Position numbers and translations under genes: made by a program. The notes beneath the pieces were generated by a model that had not been told where the DNA came from, did no database searches, and worked only from the letters and a program-made list of their open reading frames with translations. A stretch of 64,000 bases of DNA from an uncultured Sphingomonadaceae bacterium (lineage in GTDB: Bacteria > Pseudomonadota > Alphaproteobacteria > Sphingomonadales > Sphingomonadaceae), in the NCBI GenBank assembly GCA_913060895.1, contig CAJXSN010000005.1:79506-143505 (forward strand), read 5' to 3'. Below, in pieces: positions 27,228 through 36,677 of the stretch; position 1 is the stretch's first letter; each line of letters starts with the position of its first letter.

Positions 27228-27898
27228 AGCGTCGCCTCGATTTCCCGGGCTGCCCGGGCCGGGTCTTCCGCGCGGCTGATCGGGCGGCCGATAACAAGCA
27301 CACCGGCTCCGTCATCGCGTGCTTGCCGCGGGGTTACGACACGTTTCTGGTCACCCGCTGCAGAACCCGCAGGGCGCAAGCCCGGGACAACGAAGAAGCC
27401 GTTTTTCCACTGACGATGCACTGCGCCCACTTCTTGGCCAGAGCAGACGATACCATCGAGCCCGGCTGCCTCCGCCAGCTCGGCCAGACGCAGAACGTGT
27501 TCATGCGGGGTTCCGGAAATTCCGGTACGCTGCAGATCACGCTCGTCCATGCTGGTCAGCATCGTGACGGCGACAACTTTCGTGCCTTCGGCCGCAGCGG
27601 CTTTGGCATCTTCCATCATTGCGCGTCCGCCGCTGGCATGAACCGTGACGATGGAAGGCTCCAAGACATGGATCGCCTGCATCGCGCCCGCCACGGTGTT
27701 GGGAATGTCATGCAGTTTCAGATCGAGAAAGATTGGCAGGCCGCAATGGGAGATTTCGTGCACCCCGTGCGCGCCGTGTGCGTAGAAAAACTCCATCCCC
27801 AGCTTCACCCCACCAATATGTGCCTTCACCTTTTCTACCAGTGCCGTCGCCTGTTCGAGACGGGGCAGGTCGAGCGCAAGATAGACAGGGTTGCTCAT
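27224..27898 (-). CDS. pyrF: Orotidine 5'-phosphate decarboxylase
   Basis: Last step of UMP synthesis, decarboxylating OMP. TIM barrel of 224 aa with the catalytic DLKLHDIPNT motif (Lys and Asp pair) near residue 60, the substrate loop PGLRPAG, and the C-terminal VIGRPI signature. AGGA lies 7 bases before the ATG. It is 9 bases downstream of the lapA stop and overlaps the metallo-beta-lactamase start, so it belongs to the lapA-pyrF-bla-trpFB-X-trpA-accD-folC run. Confidence 0.96.
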   Translation of the reverse strand: MSNPVYLALDLPRLEQATALVEKVKAHIGGVKLGMEFFYAHGAHGVHEISHCGLPIFLDLKLHDIPNTVAGAMQAIHVLEPSIVTVHASGGRAMMEDAKAAAAEGTKVVAVTMLTSMDERDLQRTGISGTPHEHVLRLAELAEAAGLDGIVCSGQEVGAVHRQWKNGFFVVPGLRPAGSAAGDQKRVVTPRQARDDGAGVLVIGRPISRAEDPARAAREIEATL

Positions 27899-27907
27899 GT
27901 TGATATC

Positions 27908-28285
27908 CTAGACAGGATCGCTGGTGAGTGGGCCGGCATCGGGTTCCGGAGGTCTTGCCGTCGTAGTTGTTGTGCTGCTGGCGAAAGGTGCAGGGCTAGC
28001 GGTGGTATCTGCCGGAGGTGTGGAGGGCGTAGCCAGACGCCGCTGGCTTTCCGCTGCCGCTTCCAGCGATGAAATGCGTCGCTTCGCCCGCCATTGCGCC
28101 CCGCGATGAATCAGCCACATGGGCAGCAAGCCGAGCAGAAACGATACCACGACCAGCGCCGGAACCTTGGTCTCCAGCACCAGATTTTCCCAAATAGTGA
28201 CTTCGACCGGCTGCCAGTTGAAGTACGAAAAGGCCAGCAGGCCGAATAGGATCAGAACCCACAAAAACGTGCGGACGAATTGCAT
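27908..28285 (-). CDS. lapA: LapA-domain (DUF1049) inner-membrane protein
   Basis: A 125-aa protein with two N-terminal membrane helices (about 5-24 and 40-60) and the LapA-domain pattern NWQPVEVTIW between them. A basic region follows, then a low-complexity Thr/Pro/Ala tail. In enterobacteria LapA works with LapB in regulating lipopolysaccharide synthesis, but isolated LapA-domain proteins are widespread and their role in alphaproteobacteria is unclear; no lapB is beside it. GGAG lies upstream of the ATG. The symbol is by domain only. Confidence 0.78.
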   Translation of the reverse strand: MQFVRTFLWVLILFGLLAFSYFNWQPVEVTIWENLVLETKVPALVVVSFLLGLLPMWLIHRGAQWRAKRRISSLEAAAESQRRLATPSTPPADTTASPAPFASSTTTTTARPPEPDAGPLTSDPV

Positions 28286-28369
28286 GGTCGGTATCTCCGT
28301 TGTTGCCTGCCAACGCTAGGGACGGGACGGCAACAGGTAAAGTGCGCGTGTACCGACCTGGGGGTGCGG

Positions 28370-29680
28370 CTAGGTAAAAACGCGCGCGAAGATCGTGTCG
28401 ACATGCTTGAAGTGATAAGCAAGATCGAACTTCTCTTCGAGCTGTTCCTCACTCAGAGCGGCGGTCACTTCCTGGTCCGCCTTGAGCAGTTCGAGCAGCG
28501 ATGTACGGCCGTCGGACTCCCACACCTTCATCGCATTGCGCTGGACAAGCCGGTACGCATCGTCGCGGGTGATGCCTGCTTGCGTTAATGCCAGCAGAAC
28601 GCGCTGCGAGTGGATCAACCCGCCCATCCTGTCCATATTGGCCTGCATCCGTTCAGGGTATACCAGCAATTTGTCGATTACTCCGGTCAGACGGGCAAGA
28701 GCGAAATCGAGCGTAATGGTGGCGTCAGGACCGATAAAACGCTCGACACTGGAGTGAGAGATATCCCGCTCGTGCCACAATGCGACGTTTTCCAAGGCCG
28801 GCATGGCGTAACCGCGGATCATGCGTGCCTGGCCGGTCAAATTCTCGGTCAGGATCGGGTTGCGCTTATGCGGCATTGCGCTCGAACCTTTCTGGCCCGG
28901 GGCAAAATACTCCTCGGCTTCCAGAACTTCGGTGCGCTGCAGATGCCGCACCTCGACAGCAACCCGCTCAATCGAACCGGCAATGACCGCTAAAACGGAG
29001 AAAAACATGGCGTGCCGATCACGCGGTATAACCTGTGTGCTGACCGGTTCGGCGGCGAGGCCGAGGCGTTCGGCCACATGCTCCTCCACTTGCGGATCGA
29101 TATTGGCAAACGTGCCGACTGCGCCCGAGACAGCACAGGTGGCAATTTCACGGCGGGCCGCGACCAGCCGTTCTCGGTTGCGAGAAAACTCTGCATAGGC
29201 CTGCGCCAGCTTGAGGCCAAAGGTCACCGGCTCTGCATGGATGCCGTGGCTGCGTCCGATGGTTGGCGTGTATTTGTGCTCTTCGGCGCGTTTTTTGATG
29301 GCCGCCAGCAACTGGTCCAGATCCTCCAGCAGAATATCGGCAGAGCGTGCGAGCTGCACCGCCAGCGTGGTGTCGAGCACGTCCGAACTGGTCATGCCCT
29401 GATGCATGAAGCGGGCTTCCGGACCGACCTGTTCTGCGACCCAGTCCAGAAACGCGATTACATCGTGCTTCAGGACGGCTTCCTTGGCATCGATTGCAGC
29501 GACGTCGATTTTGGGCTCCGTTACCCACCAGTCCCACAGCGCCTTGGCTGCGCTGTCCGGAACGACGCCCAGATCGGCCAGCTTCTGTGTCGCGTGAGCC
29601 TCTATCTCGAACCAGATACGGTACTTCGCTTCCGGCTCCCACAGAGCGGTCATGGCGGGGCGGGCGTAACGGGGGACCAT
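28370..29680 (-). CDS. purB: Adenylosuccinate lyase
   Basis: Two reactions of purine synthesis: SAICAR to AICAR and adenylosuccinate to AMP. 436 aa, fumarase/aspartase superfamily, with the signature [10 protein letters not shown] on the catalytic loop, the TSSDVLDT motif near residue 97 and GRSHG.HAEP near 143-152. N-terminal MVPRY is the common start of this family. Downstream gap 28286-28369 has a loose inverted repeat (TGTTGCC/GGCAACA at 28301-28335) without a T-run. The identification is very secure. Confidence 0.97.
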   Translation of the reverse strand: MVPRYARPAMTALWEPEAKYRIWFEIEAHATQKLADLGVVPDSAAKALWDWWVTEPKIDVAAIDAKEAVLKHDVIAFLDWVAEQVGPEARFMHQGMTSSDVLDTTLAVQLARSADILLEDLDQLLAAIKKRAEEHKYTPTIGRSHGIHAEPVTFGLKLAQAYAEFSRNRERLVAARREIATCAVSGAVGTFANIDPQVEEHVAERLGLAAEPVSTQVIPRDRHAMFFSVLAVIAGSIERVAVEVRHLQRTEVLEAEEYFAPGQKGSSAMPHKRNPILTENLTGQARMIRGYAMPALENVALWHERDISHSSVERFIGPDATITLDFALARLTGVIDKLLVYPERMQANMDRMGGLIHSQRVLLALTQAGITRDDAYRLVQRNAMKVWESDGRTSLLELLKADQEVTAALSEEQLEEKFDLAYHFKHVDTIFARVFT

Positions 29681-29741
29681 AGTCTGAAAGCTCCGATAGT
29701 AGACGGCAGGGGTGTGCCGCGCGGCTAGGCTTGGCCGGTGC

Positions 29742-30530
29742 TTAAATCAATCCCTTCGCACGCAGGCTGGTATGGCCTTCGCGGCCCACGATCACATGGT
29801 CATGCACAGTTATGCCCAGCAACCGGCCGGCCTCGGCGATGCGCTGAGTGATCTGTATATCCGCCCGGCTTGGTTCGGAATTTCCACTGGGATGGTTGTG
29901 GACCAGAATCAGCGCGGTTGCGCCAACGTCCAGCCCGCGGCGGATGACTTCGCGCGGGTGGATAGCCGCCTCGTCGACCGATCCATCGCCGACATGGTGG
30001 TCGCGGATCAGGCGGTTGCGCGTGTCGAGATACAGCACCCGGACCCGTTCCACCGTCAGATTGGCCATATCGATCGACAGGTAATCGAGCAGTGCCTGCC
30101 AACTGCCCAGCACCGGCTTATCCTGCACCTTGCTACGGGCCATTCGGCGCGCAGCCAGCGCGGTTGCCTTGAGGGTGGCAGCGCTGGCCTGACCCATACC
30201 TTTTACCTCGGCCAAGGCTGCGGGATCGGCATCCAGTACAGCGCCCAGCGATCCGAACCGGTCGAGTAGCCGTTTTGCCAGAACCTTGGTATCACCCTGC
30301 CGGAGGGCACCGAACAGCAGATACTCCAGCACCTCGTAATCGGCCAGCGCCTCAGCCCCGCCGGTCAGAAGCCGGTCGCGCAGACGTTGGCGATGTCCGG
30401 TGCCGCTGTGCAATGCAGGCTTTCCGGCAGGCAGATGGTTGGTATCGGTAGCTTGCGGCAAGACTTCCCCGTATGTGCTTGGGTGGAACGGTCGACCGTT
30501 AGCATTGCCTTTGCCATTACGCTCGCGCAA
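29742..30530 (-). CDS. radC: RadC family protein (JAB/MPN metalloprotease fold)
   Basis: A 262-aa protein: helix-hairpin-helix region (about 60-125) with LAEVKGMGQASAATL, then the JAB/MPN domain with the JAMM zinc motif H211, H213 and D224 in HNHPSGN..PS..D. The old link to recombination repair came from a mis-mapped mutation, so the role is unknown. No in-frame ATG precedes the conserved region; a TTG at 30530 is the longest plausible start and is uncertain. It is divergent from ydbH with only 10 bases between the two predicted starts, so at least one start may be further in or the promoters overlap coding DNA. Confidence 0.88.
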   Translation of the reverse strand: MRERNGKGNANGRPFHPSTYGEVLPQATDTNHLPAGKPALHSGTGHRQRLRDRLLTGGAEALADYEVLEYLLFGALRQGDTKVLAKRLLDRFGSLGAVLDADPAALAEVKGMGQASAATLKATALAARRMARSKVQDKPVLGSWQALLDYLSIDMANLTVERVRVLYLDTRNRLIRDHHVGDGSVDEAAIHPREVIRRGLDVGATALILVHNHPSGNSEPSRADIQITQRIAEAGRLLGITVHDHVIVGREGHTSLRAKGLI

Positions 30531-30540
30531 GTGGAGCAGG

Positions 30541-33500
30541 ATGGGTCAGTCTGAAGAACCACTGCCGGAAAACGAAGCTGACGCTGTGCCTGCGGCTGGT
30601 TCTGTGCGCCGCCGCCACAAATGGCGCGGGCGCGTTATGCTGGCATTTTTCCTCGCCCTAGTCGCGGTGCTGCTGTCCTTGTGGCTCAACCGTACCGATC
30701 TGGCGGCCGACCTTATCGATGAACAGCTCGAACCATACGATCTGCCGATCACGTATGAAGTGAAGAGTATTTCCGGTGAACGGCAGGTCATCACCAATGT
30801 GGTAATCGGCGATCCTGCAAAGCCTGATCTTACGATCGAGCGGGTTGAGATCGATTTGGCGTACCGGCTGTCTGGGCCTCAGATCGGTCAAATCCGCGTG
30901 ATACGTCCGCGTCTCTGGGGTGAGGCCGGGCCAGAAGGTATCAATTTCGGTTCGCTCGATGCTCTGCTGCTTCCTGAAAGCGAAGATGGTGATGGTTTGC
31001 CCGATCTGAACCTTGCGGTGGTTGATGGCAGAGCGCGGATTGAAACGCCGTATGGCGCGTTCGGTATCAAAGCCGACGGGCAGGGCGTATTGGCCGATGG
31101 ATTCCTGGGGATGTTGGCGATCAATGCACCGCGTCTGATGGCTGGTGATTGTGTGGCCAGCGATGCAACTTTATTCGGCAAATTCACCATCATGGCGGGG
31201 AAGCCCCGCATCAGCGGCCCTCTTCGCATGGCGGATGCGCGGTGCAATGGCGGGATCGAGGTAACAGACGTTGCCATGCCTTTGGTGCTGACCGCAGACG
31301 AAGATTTTCAGGGACTGACAGCGGCGTTCGAAGGCCGTATTACCAGTTTGGCTAGCGGCGCTGTGGCTGCGGGACCGGCCGATCTATCAGGCCGTATGGA
31401 ATATGGCGATGGCCGGATTGTTGGCAGCTACGATATAACGGCGCGGGCTATCGAAAGCAGCCAGTTCGGTGCAGGGCGGCTGGTTATGGGGGGGAGTTTC
31501 CGATCCGGCGATATGCTGGCTCCATGGGACGTATCGGCGGAAGGGACGGCGGAGGATATCGCTGTCACGCGTGGCTTCACGTCTGGCCTGGCTAGTCTGC
31601 AGGATGGGGCGGGGGATACGCTACTATTCCCTATCATCCGCAAATTGTCTATTGCATTGGAACGTCAGGTGCCGGGTTCGCAATTGCGCGCCACCGCCCG
31701 CTACCGTAGTTCTGAAAATGGCGCGACGGTGACGGTCCCAAGGGCAATCTTGGCCAGTCGCGGTGGAGCGATTCTCGCGTCTCTCACTCGGGGCAGCGCG
31801 GTTCTGGGAGCGGACATTCCCCGGCTTTCCGGTAATATCGCCACCGGCGGCCCTGACCTGCCCCGCATGGAAGGGCGGATGGAGCAGGATGCGAACGGCC
31901 AACTGGTATTGAATTTGGGTATGGCGCAATATGGGGTCGGAGCGGACCGGGTAGCGATCCCGCGCCTCTCCCTTCGCCAGTCGCGCAGCGGGACTGTTTC
32001 CTTTGACGGAGAAATCACCGCGAGTGGCAGATTACCTGGCGGCAGTGTCAGCCGGTTGGAGCTACCGGTCTCAGGGCGCTGGACCAGCGGAGCGGGTCTG
32101 GCCCTGTGGAATGAATGTACCCGCGCGCAGTTCGACCGGCTGGTTTATGCCAATCTGGAACTGGACCGGCAGAGCCTTACCCTGTGTCCGGCGCGCGGAA
32201 AACCGATTTTGCAAGCTGGGACGGGTGCCGGTGCAGGCGGCTTCCGGATCGCTGCAGGGGTGCCGACACTTGATGTGTCGGGAAGGGTCGGCGGTACGAG
32301 GTTAAGGCTGGCCAGCGGTCCAGTGGGGTTTGCATGGCCCGGGACCTTTACGGCCAGCGCTATCGATGTCGAACTGGGACCACCGGAATCCGGAGTGCGC
32401 TTCGCCGTCACCGATTTGACGGGAAAGCTGGGCGGAGAGCTGTCAGGTAGCTTTGCCGAAGCCGACATCCGGCTGGCTGCTGTTCCGCTTGATATTCTCC
32501 AGGCCAGTGGGGATTGGGCTTATCGCGGAGGTGTGCTGTCGATCGGTGAGGGTGCATTCGTATTGGAAGACCGGGCTGAAGTGGCCCGTTTTGAACCCTT
32601 GGTGGCCCGCAAGGCGACGTTGAGCCTGGCGGACAATGTGATTAATGCCCAAGCCGTGATGCGGACACCGGTCAGTGACGCTGTAGTGACCAGCGTCGAT
32701 ATCCGCCATAACCTGATCAGCGCGGCGGGCTTCGCCGATCTGGATGTTCTCGGCATCCGGTTCGGGGACGCGCTTCAGCCGACCGACCTGACCAATCTGG
32801 CGCTGGGCGTGGTGGCCAATGTCGAAGGCGCGGTTACCGGTTCGGGGCGTATCGACTGGAATGCCGATTCGGTGACCAGCACCGGGCGGTTCTCTTCCGA
32901 CGGGCTGAACCTAGCTGCCATCTTCGGTCCGGTAGAAGGCGCGCGCGGCACAATAGTGTTCGACGATCTGCTGGGCCTGACCACTGCGCCGGAACAGCGA
33001 TTGCAAGTGGCAGCCATCAATCCGGGTATCGAGGTGTTCGACGGGACGGTACAATTTGAACTTCGCGATGGGGAACTTCTGTCGGTACAGGGCGGCAGCT
33101 GGCCGTTTCTAGGTGGAACGCTGGAAATGAAACCCACTGCTATCACCATCGGTCAAAGCGAAATCCGGCAATATTCTTTCACCATCAACGGGCTCGAGGC
33201 CAACCAGTTGCTGGAAAGAATGGAGCTTGCCAATTTCTCGGCCAGTGGCACGTTTGACGGGCAGTTGATTATCGTGTTCGATGCTATCGGAAACGGGAGG
33301 ATAGATCGGGGGCTCCTGACCTCGCGCCCGCCCGGTGGCAGCCTCTCTTACGTTGGGGAACTGACTTATGAAGACCTGTCGCCGATTGCGAACTTTGCCT
33401 TCGATGCCTTGCGATCCCTACAGTATCAGCGGATGGAAGTAGGCATCGACGGCCCGTTGACCGGCGATATCCTGACTCAGGTGCGGTTCGACGGGGTGAG

Positions 33501-33804
33501 CCAGGGTGAAGGGGCAAAACGCAATTTTATCACTCGTCGACTGGCCAGATTGCCCCTGCGGTTCAATATAAATATCCGGGCGCCGTTCTATCAGTTGCTG
33601 ACGAATGTGCGTTCGATTTATGACCCGGCATACGTTCGTGATCCCCGCGAACTGGGCCTCGTCTCGAATGATGGGGTGCAGTTACGGAACTCTGTCAGCG
33701 GTGAAGAGGCGCCAGAGATTGTCGATCCCGACTTTGCGGACCCCAACAATACTGCAACGCAATCAACCCCCGTTCAGACCCCCGAAAGCGAGAATCTGCC
33801 ATGA
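30541..33804 (+). CDS. ydbH: YdbH family AsmA-like intermembrane lipid transport protein
   Basis: A 1087-aa protein with a cytoplasmic N terminus, a single membrane anchor (about residues 31-51, ending LLSLWLNR), and a very long periplasmic part rich in beta-strand repeats typical of AsmA-like bridge proteins. The C-terminal YdbH domain is marked by GGSLSYVGELTYEDLSP and DGPLTGDILTQVRFDG. In E. coli YdbH partners with the lipoprotein YnbE to move phospholipid between the membranes, together with TamB and YhdP. E. coli YdbH is about 880 aa, so this one is longer. The ATG follows GTGGAGCAGG. It overlaps ynbE by ATGA at 33801-33804. Confidence 0.87.
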   Translation: MGQSEEPLPENEADAVPAAGSVRRRHKWRGRVMLAFFLALVAVLLSLWLNRTDLAADLIDEQLEPYDLPITYEVKSISGERQVITNVVIGDPAKPDLTIERVEIDLAYRLSGPQIGQIRVIRPRLWGEAGPEGINFGSLDALLLPESEDGDGLPDLNLAVVDGRARIETPYGAFGIKADGQGVLADGFLGMLAINAPRLMAGDCVASDATLFGKFTIMAGKPRISGPLRMADARCNGGIEVTDVAMPLVLTADEDFQGLTAAFEGRITSLASGAVAAGPADLSGRMEYGDGRIVGSYDITARAIESSQFGAGRLVMGGSFRSGDMLAPWDVSAEGTAEDIAVTRGFTSGLASLQDGAGDTLLFPIIRKLSIALERQVPGSQLRATARYRSSENGATVTVPRAILASRGGAILASLTRGSAVLGADIPRLSGNIATGGPDLPRMEGRMEQDANGQLVLNLGMAQYGVGADRVAIPRLSLRQSRSGTVSFDGEITASGRLPGGSVSRLELPVSGRWTSGAGLALWNECTRAQFDRLVYANLELDRQSLTLCPARGKPILQAGTGAGAGGFRIAAGVPTLDVSGRVGGTRLRLASGPVGFAWPGTFTASAIDVELGPPESGVRFAVTDLTGKLGGELSGSFAEADIRLAAVPLDILQASGDWAYRGGVLSIGEGAFVLEDRAEVARFEPLVARKATLSLADNVINAQAVMRTPVSDAVVTSVDIRHNLISAAGFADLDVLGIRFGDALQPTDLTNLALGVVANVEGAVTGSGRIDWNADSVTSTGRFSSDGLNLAAIFGPVEGARGTIVFDDLLGLTTAPEQRLQVAAINPGIEVFDGTVQFELRDGELLSVQGGSWPFLGGTLEMKPTAITIGQSEIRQYSFTINGLEANQLLERMELANFSASGTFDGQLIIVFDAIGNGRIDRGLLTSRPPGGSLSYVGELTYEDLSPIANFAFDALRSLQYQRMEVGIDGPLTGDILTQVRFDGVSQGEGAKRNFITRRLARLPLRFNINIRAPFYQLLTNVRSIYDPAYVRDPRELGLVSNDGVQLRNSVSGEEAPEIVDPDFADPNNTATQSTPVQTPESENLP

Positions 33805-34061
33805 ATTCGCCCAAATTAACGGCTTGCTTTCGCTTTGCGAAAACGTGCTCCCGGCAGGGAGGTTTGCATACGCGACCACGCGGGGCAGTACGATGGCCGG
33901 TGTTGATGGCGATACCGCTCGGTTTGGGTGGCTGCATTCAGGTGAATGCGCCGGATGAAGCGATTGTGATCGAACTTAACATCAACATCCGGCAGGAAGT
34001 GATTTATCAGCTCGCGGCAGATGTTCGCGACAACATCGATGAGAACCCCGATATCTTTTGA
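33801..34061 (+). CDS. ynbE: YnbE family outer-membrane lipoprotein
   Basis: An 86-aa protein. After an unusually long basic N-region comes a short hydrophobic stretch and a lipobox (LGGC, Cys45), then the conserved YnbE part: IQVNAPDEAIVIELNINIRQEV. In E. coli YnbE is a small outer-membrane lipoprotein whose strand stacking continues the YdbH groove to form the bridge. The start overlaps the ydbH stop (ATGA), which supports the long N terminus, although an internal start closer to the hydrophobic part cannot be excluded. Confidence 0.85.
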   Translation: MNSPKLTACFRFAKTCSRQGGLHTRPRGAVRWPVLMAIPLGLGGCIQVNAPDEAIVIELNINIRQEVIYQLAADVRDNIDENPDIF

Positions 34062-34084
34062 TTTCGGCGAACAAGGAAATGCCA

Positions 34085-34492
34085 ATGCCTACCTCAATGC
34101 GCACCAATGCGACGAATTTTGCGAAAGCTGGCCTGCTGGGCCTAACTGCGCTGTCGTTCGCTATGCCCACTGCCGCAATGGCCCAGCGCGACCCCGCTTA
34201 TGCAGCGGCACGTGCGAACGGCGCAATCGGGGAGAAGATGGACGGCTATCTCGGCGTGGTCGGTAATCAGGACGCGTCGATTCGCAAGCTGGTGGCAGAT
34301 CTCAATATCAAGCGGCGGGCTAATTATACCCAGCGCGCTCAATCGCAGAATGCCACGATCGAGGAATACGCCTTTACCCAAGGGTGCGTGCTGATCAATC
34401 GGACGCAACCAGGAGAGAAATATCAGGCTCCCGGAGGCAATTGGCAGACCCGCGGTGCAGGCGCGCCCCAGCGAGACCCTCGCTGCCCGTAA
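34085..34492 (+). CDS. ydbL: YdbL family (DUF1318) periplasmic protein
   Basis: A 135-aa protein with a Sec signal peptide (cleavage near AAMA-QRD, residue 33) and the DUF1318 pattern: ARANGAIGEKMDGYLG, LVADLNIKRRANY and LINRTQPGEKYQ.P.G.W. It completes the ydbH-ynbE-ydbL order known from E. coli, where YdbL is the least understood member, possibly a chaperone of the bridge. AAGGAA 6 bases upstream selects ATG 34085; an ATG 6 bases earlier overlaps that site. The tail is Pro/Gln/Arg-rich and ends with a Cys. Confidence 0.88.
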   Translation: MPTSMRTNATNFAKAGLLGLTALSFAMPTAAMAQRDPAYAAARANGAIGEKMDGYLGVVGNQDASIRKLVADLNIKRRANYTQRAQSQNATIEEYAFTQGCVLINRTQPGEKYQAPGGNWQTRGAGAPQRDPRCP

Positions 34493-34545
34493 TCCAGTCG
34501 CTCATACTGCGCGTTAAAAACCACTGATTACCTCGTCTCCATTGG

Positions 34546-34574
34546 TTGACTTGGCTCCGACCCACCCCTAGGGG
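34546..34574 (+). promoter_or_regulatory. Candidate promoter of the F0 ATP synthase operon
   Basis: TTGACT (34546-34551) is followed after 17 bases by TAGGGG (34569-34574), inside the 142-base gap before atpZ. The -35 is good and the -10 poor; a perfect palindrome CCCCTAGGGG overlaps the -10. Tentative. Confidence 0.3.
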
Positions 34575-34634
34575 GATCGCGCCCTCGGCGGGCAGGTTTC
34601 GCCCGTGCTACGCATTCCCAAACAGGAGCATGGC

Positions 34635-34970
34635 ATGAGTGATGACAAGCCCGCACGAGAACCCATTGCCGAGGATGCGCGAATTGACGTGCTCGAAGAG
34701 CGGTTAAAGGCCGCAACCGAGCGGGAAAGTGAACGTAACCGTCCCAAGGCAACCGGTGCCGATGCGAACTACCGCAGTGGTAACCGGGTGCTTGCGGATT
34801 TGCTTGGTGGGATTCTTGGCGGTTTGGTTATCGGCTTTGCGGTTGACGCGTTGTTCGATACCTCGCCCTGGGGTCTGTTGATCGGATTGTTCCTCGGGAT
34901 AATCGTGGCCTTCAGAAACATTTTCAAGATGGCGAGCACGCAGGGCCAGACCCCGTCGGACGACGGCTAG
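34635..34970 (+). CDS. atpI: AtpZ/AtpI family ATP synthase accessory protein
   Basis: A 111-aa protein with a charged N-terminal half and two membrane helices (about residues 53-70 and 77-95), the layout of AtpZ/AtpI. Relatives assist c-ring assembly or Mg2+ supply and sit first in the F0 operon, as here. AGGAG 6 bases before ATG 34635 fixes the start; the ORF extends upstream without support. The gap to atpB is 60 bases. Confidence 0.88.
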   Translation: MSDDKPAREPIAEDARIDVLEERLKAATERESERNRPKATGADANYRSGNRVLADLLGGILGGLVIGFAVDALFDTSPWGLLIGLFLGIIVAFRNIFKMASTQGQTPSDDG

Positions 34971-35030
34971 GCTCAGGTTCGTCAGAAACCGAACGCGCAT
35001 ATTTTTTGCGTAAACGCACAGGGAATTATC

Positions 35031-35819
35031 GTGGCCGCCGAAGAAGGCAAAGTCGACCCGATGCACCAGTTCCACATCGAACCCATTCTGGGTTCGCAGA
35101 ACTGGGAAATTGCCGGTTTCAACATCGCATTTACCAACAGCTCGATGTGGATGATGATAACCGCTATCGTGCTCTTCCTGTTCGTATGGGGCGGCATGAA
35201 GCGCGATCTGGTGCCTGGCCGCTGGCAAGTCATGGTCGAAAGCTCGACCGGCTTTATCGAGGATATGCTGGATGCGAATATCGGGAAGGAGGGGAAGAAA
35301 TACGTCCCTTACGTGTTCTCGCTGTTCATGTTCATACTGTTTGCCAATCTCCTCGGCCTGTTGCCACTGGGCATAATTGGCGTGCATCCGTTTACCTTTA
35401 CCAGCCACTTCACGGTTACCGGCGTTCTTGCAGTCATCAGCTTCGCCATTGTTTTGCTGGTCGGTTTCTGGAAGCATGGCTTTCACTTCTTCAGCCTGTT
35501 CGTTCCGCACGGCACGCCGCTGCCGATGATTCCGATTATTTTTCCGATCGAGCTCATCTCGTTCCTCGTCCGTCCGTTCAGCCTTGCGCTGCGGCTGTTC
35601 GTGGCGATGATGGCCGGACACGTTCTGTTGAAAGTTCTGTCGAGCTTCGTGATCGACGGGACCAATGCGGGCATCGGTTTTGGCCTTCTGGTCGGATTGC
35701 CCAGCTTCGCTTTGATGATCGGCATCAGTGCGCTGGAAATTCTGGTCGCAGGCATTCAGGCCTATGTTTTCGCTCTCCTGACGTCGCTTTACATCAACGA
35801 CGCAGAGAACCTTCACTAA
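35031..35819 (+). CDS. atpB: ATP synthase F0 subunit a
   Basis: Proton channel subunit of ATP synthase, polytopic in the inner membrane. 262 aa with five to six helices. The catalytic Arg lies in helix 4 in the stretch RPFSLALRLFVAMMAGH, and the C-terminal ISALEILVAGIQAYVF is conserved. It starts with GTG at 35031, with AGGGA about 8 bases upstream; the next ATG is 10 codons in. Second gene of the atpI-B-E-F'-F operon. The identification is very secure. Confidence 0.97.
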   Translation: MAAEEGKVDPMHQFHIEPILGSQNWEIAGFNIAFTNSSMWMMITAIVLFLFVWGGMKRDLVPGRWQVMVESSTGFIEDMLDANIGKEGKKYVPYVFSLFMFILFANLLGLLPLGIIGVHPFTFTSHFTVTGVLAVISFAIVLLVGFWKHGFHFFSLFVPHGTPLPMIPIIFPIELISFLVRPFSLALRLFVAMMAGHVLLKVLSSFVIDGTNAGIGFGLLVGLPSFALMIGISALEILVAGIQAYVFALLTSLYINDAENLH

Positions 35820-35868
35820 GTTTTTCAAACCAGTTTTCTCAAACGACAGACTTCAAAGGAATTTTCTA

Positions 35869-36096
35869 ATGGACGCAGAAGCAGCAAAGCTCATCGGTGC
35901 AGGCCTCGCAGCAATTGGTGCCGGCATGGCCGCCATCGGTGTGGGTAACGTGTTCGGCTCCTTTCTGGAAAGCGCTCTACGCAATCCCGGAGCAGCAGAC
36001 GGTCAGCAGGGCCGCCTGTTCATCGGCTTCGCCGCAGCCGAGCTTCTCGGCCTGCTGGCATTCGTTGTCGCGATGATCCTGATCTTCGTCGCTTAA
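35869..36096 (+). CDS. atpE: ATP synthase F0 subunit c
   Basis: 75-aa hairpin of two membrane helices that builds the rotor ring. Helix 1 has the packed GAGLAAIGAGMAAIGVG pattern, the polar loop is RNPGAADGQQ, and the proton-carrying carboxylate is E58 in FAAAELLG. No Na+-binding Gln pattern is seen in helix 1, so proton coupling is expected. AAGGAA precedes the ATG. It lies 49 bases after atpB. Confidence 0.97.
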   Translation: MDAEAAKLIGAGLAAIGAGMAAIGVGNVFGSFLESALRNPGAADGQQGRLFIGFAAAELLGLLAFVVAMILIFVA

Positions 36097-36182
36097 TCGA
36101 CGAAGATTATAGCGATGCGGGCCGGGGTTTCCCTGGCTCGCATCGATGTTCTTCCCGGCCGCCACCTCGCAGGACGTAAGCA

Positions 36183-36677
36183 ATGCCTCAGATAGCCCAG
36201 CTCGCCGAGACATACTCCAGCCAGATATTCTGGTTGCTGGTGTTCTTCGGCCTCGTTTTCTTCGTCATCGGCCGGGGCATGGTCCCGCGTGTAATGGCGA
36301 CCGTGGGGGACCGCGATAAACAGATCGCTGACGATCTGGCTGCGGCGCAGGCTGCGCGGGACAGAGCGGACGAAGAAGAAGACGCGTGGCGCATACGTGA
36401 AAACGAAAACCGCAATCAGGCTCAGGCTCTGGTGGTGCAAGCGAAAGCGGATGCTGCGGCTCAGTCGGAAAAGAAAATCGGCGCTGCACAGAAGCGGCTC
36501 GATACCAAGCTTGCCGAGGCGGAAACCCGCATTGCTGCATCGCGAGATAGCGCGATGACCGAAATCGAGGCGGTTGCCGCCGAAGCTGCGCAGGACATCA
36601 CCCAGCGCCTCGCAGGTGTGAAAGTAACCAAGCCTAGCGCGAGCAAGGCCGTTAAGGAGGCGCTGGCACATGTCTAA
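36183..36677 (+). CDS. atpF': ATP synthase F0 subunit b'
   Basis: One of the two different peripheral-stalk subunits found in alphaproteobacteria. 164 aa: an N-terminal membrane helix (about 16-34, WLLVFFGLVFFVIG) followed by a long, charged, Ala/Glu/Lys-rich coiled coil. Its last 8 bases overlap the start of atpF (ATGTCTAA at 36670-36677), so the two stalk subunits are translationally coupled and made in equal amounts. Confidence 0.93.
   Translation: MPQIAQLAETYSSQIFWLLVFFGLVFFVIGRGMVPRVMATVGDRDKQIADDLAAAQAARDRADEEEDAWRIRENENRNQAQALVVQAKADAAAQSEKKIGAAQKRLDTKLAEAETRIAASRDSAMTEIEAVAAEAAQDITQRLAGVKVTKPSASKAVKEALAHV

Noticed and set aside
34704..35828. A 374-codon open frame on the minus strand over atpI and atpB
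   Set aside because: Antisense of a membrane-protein gene read in a GC-biased genome; Gln/His/Asp-rich composition and no start signals. The plus-strand genes are certain.
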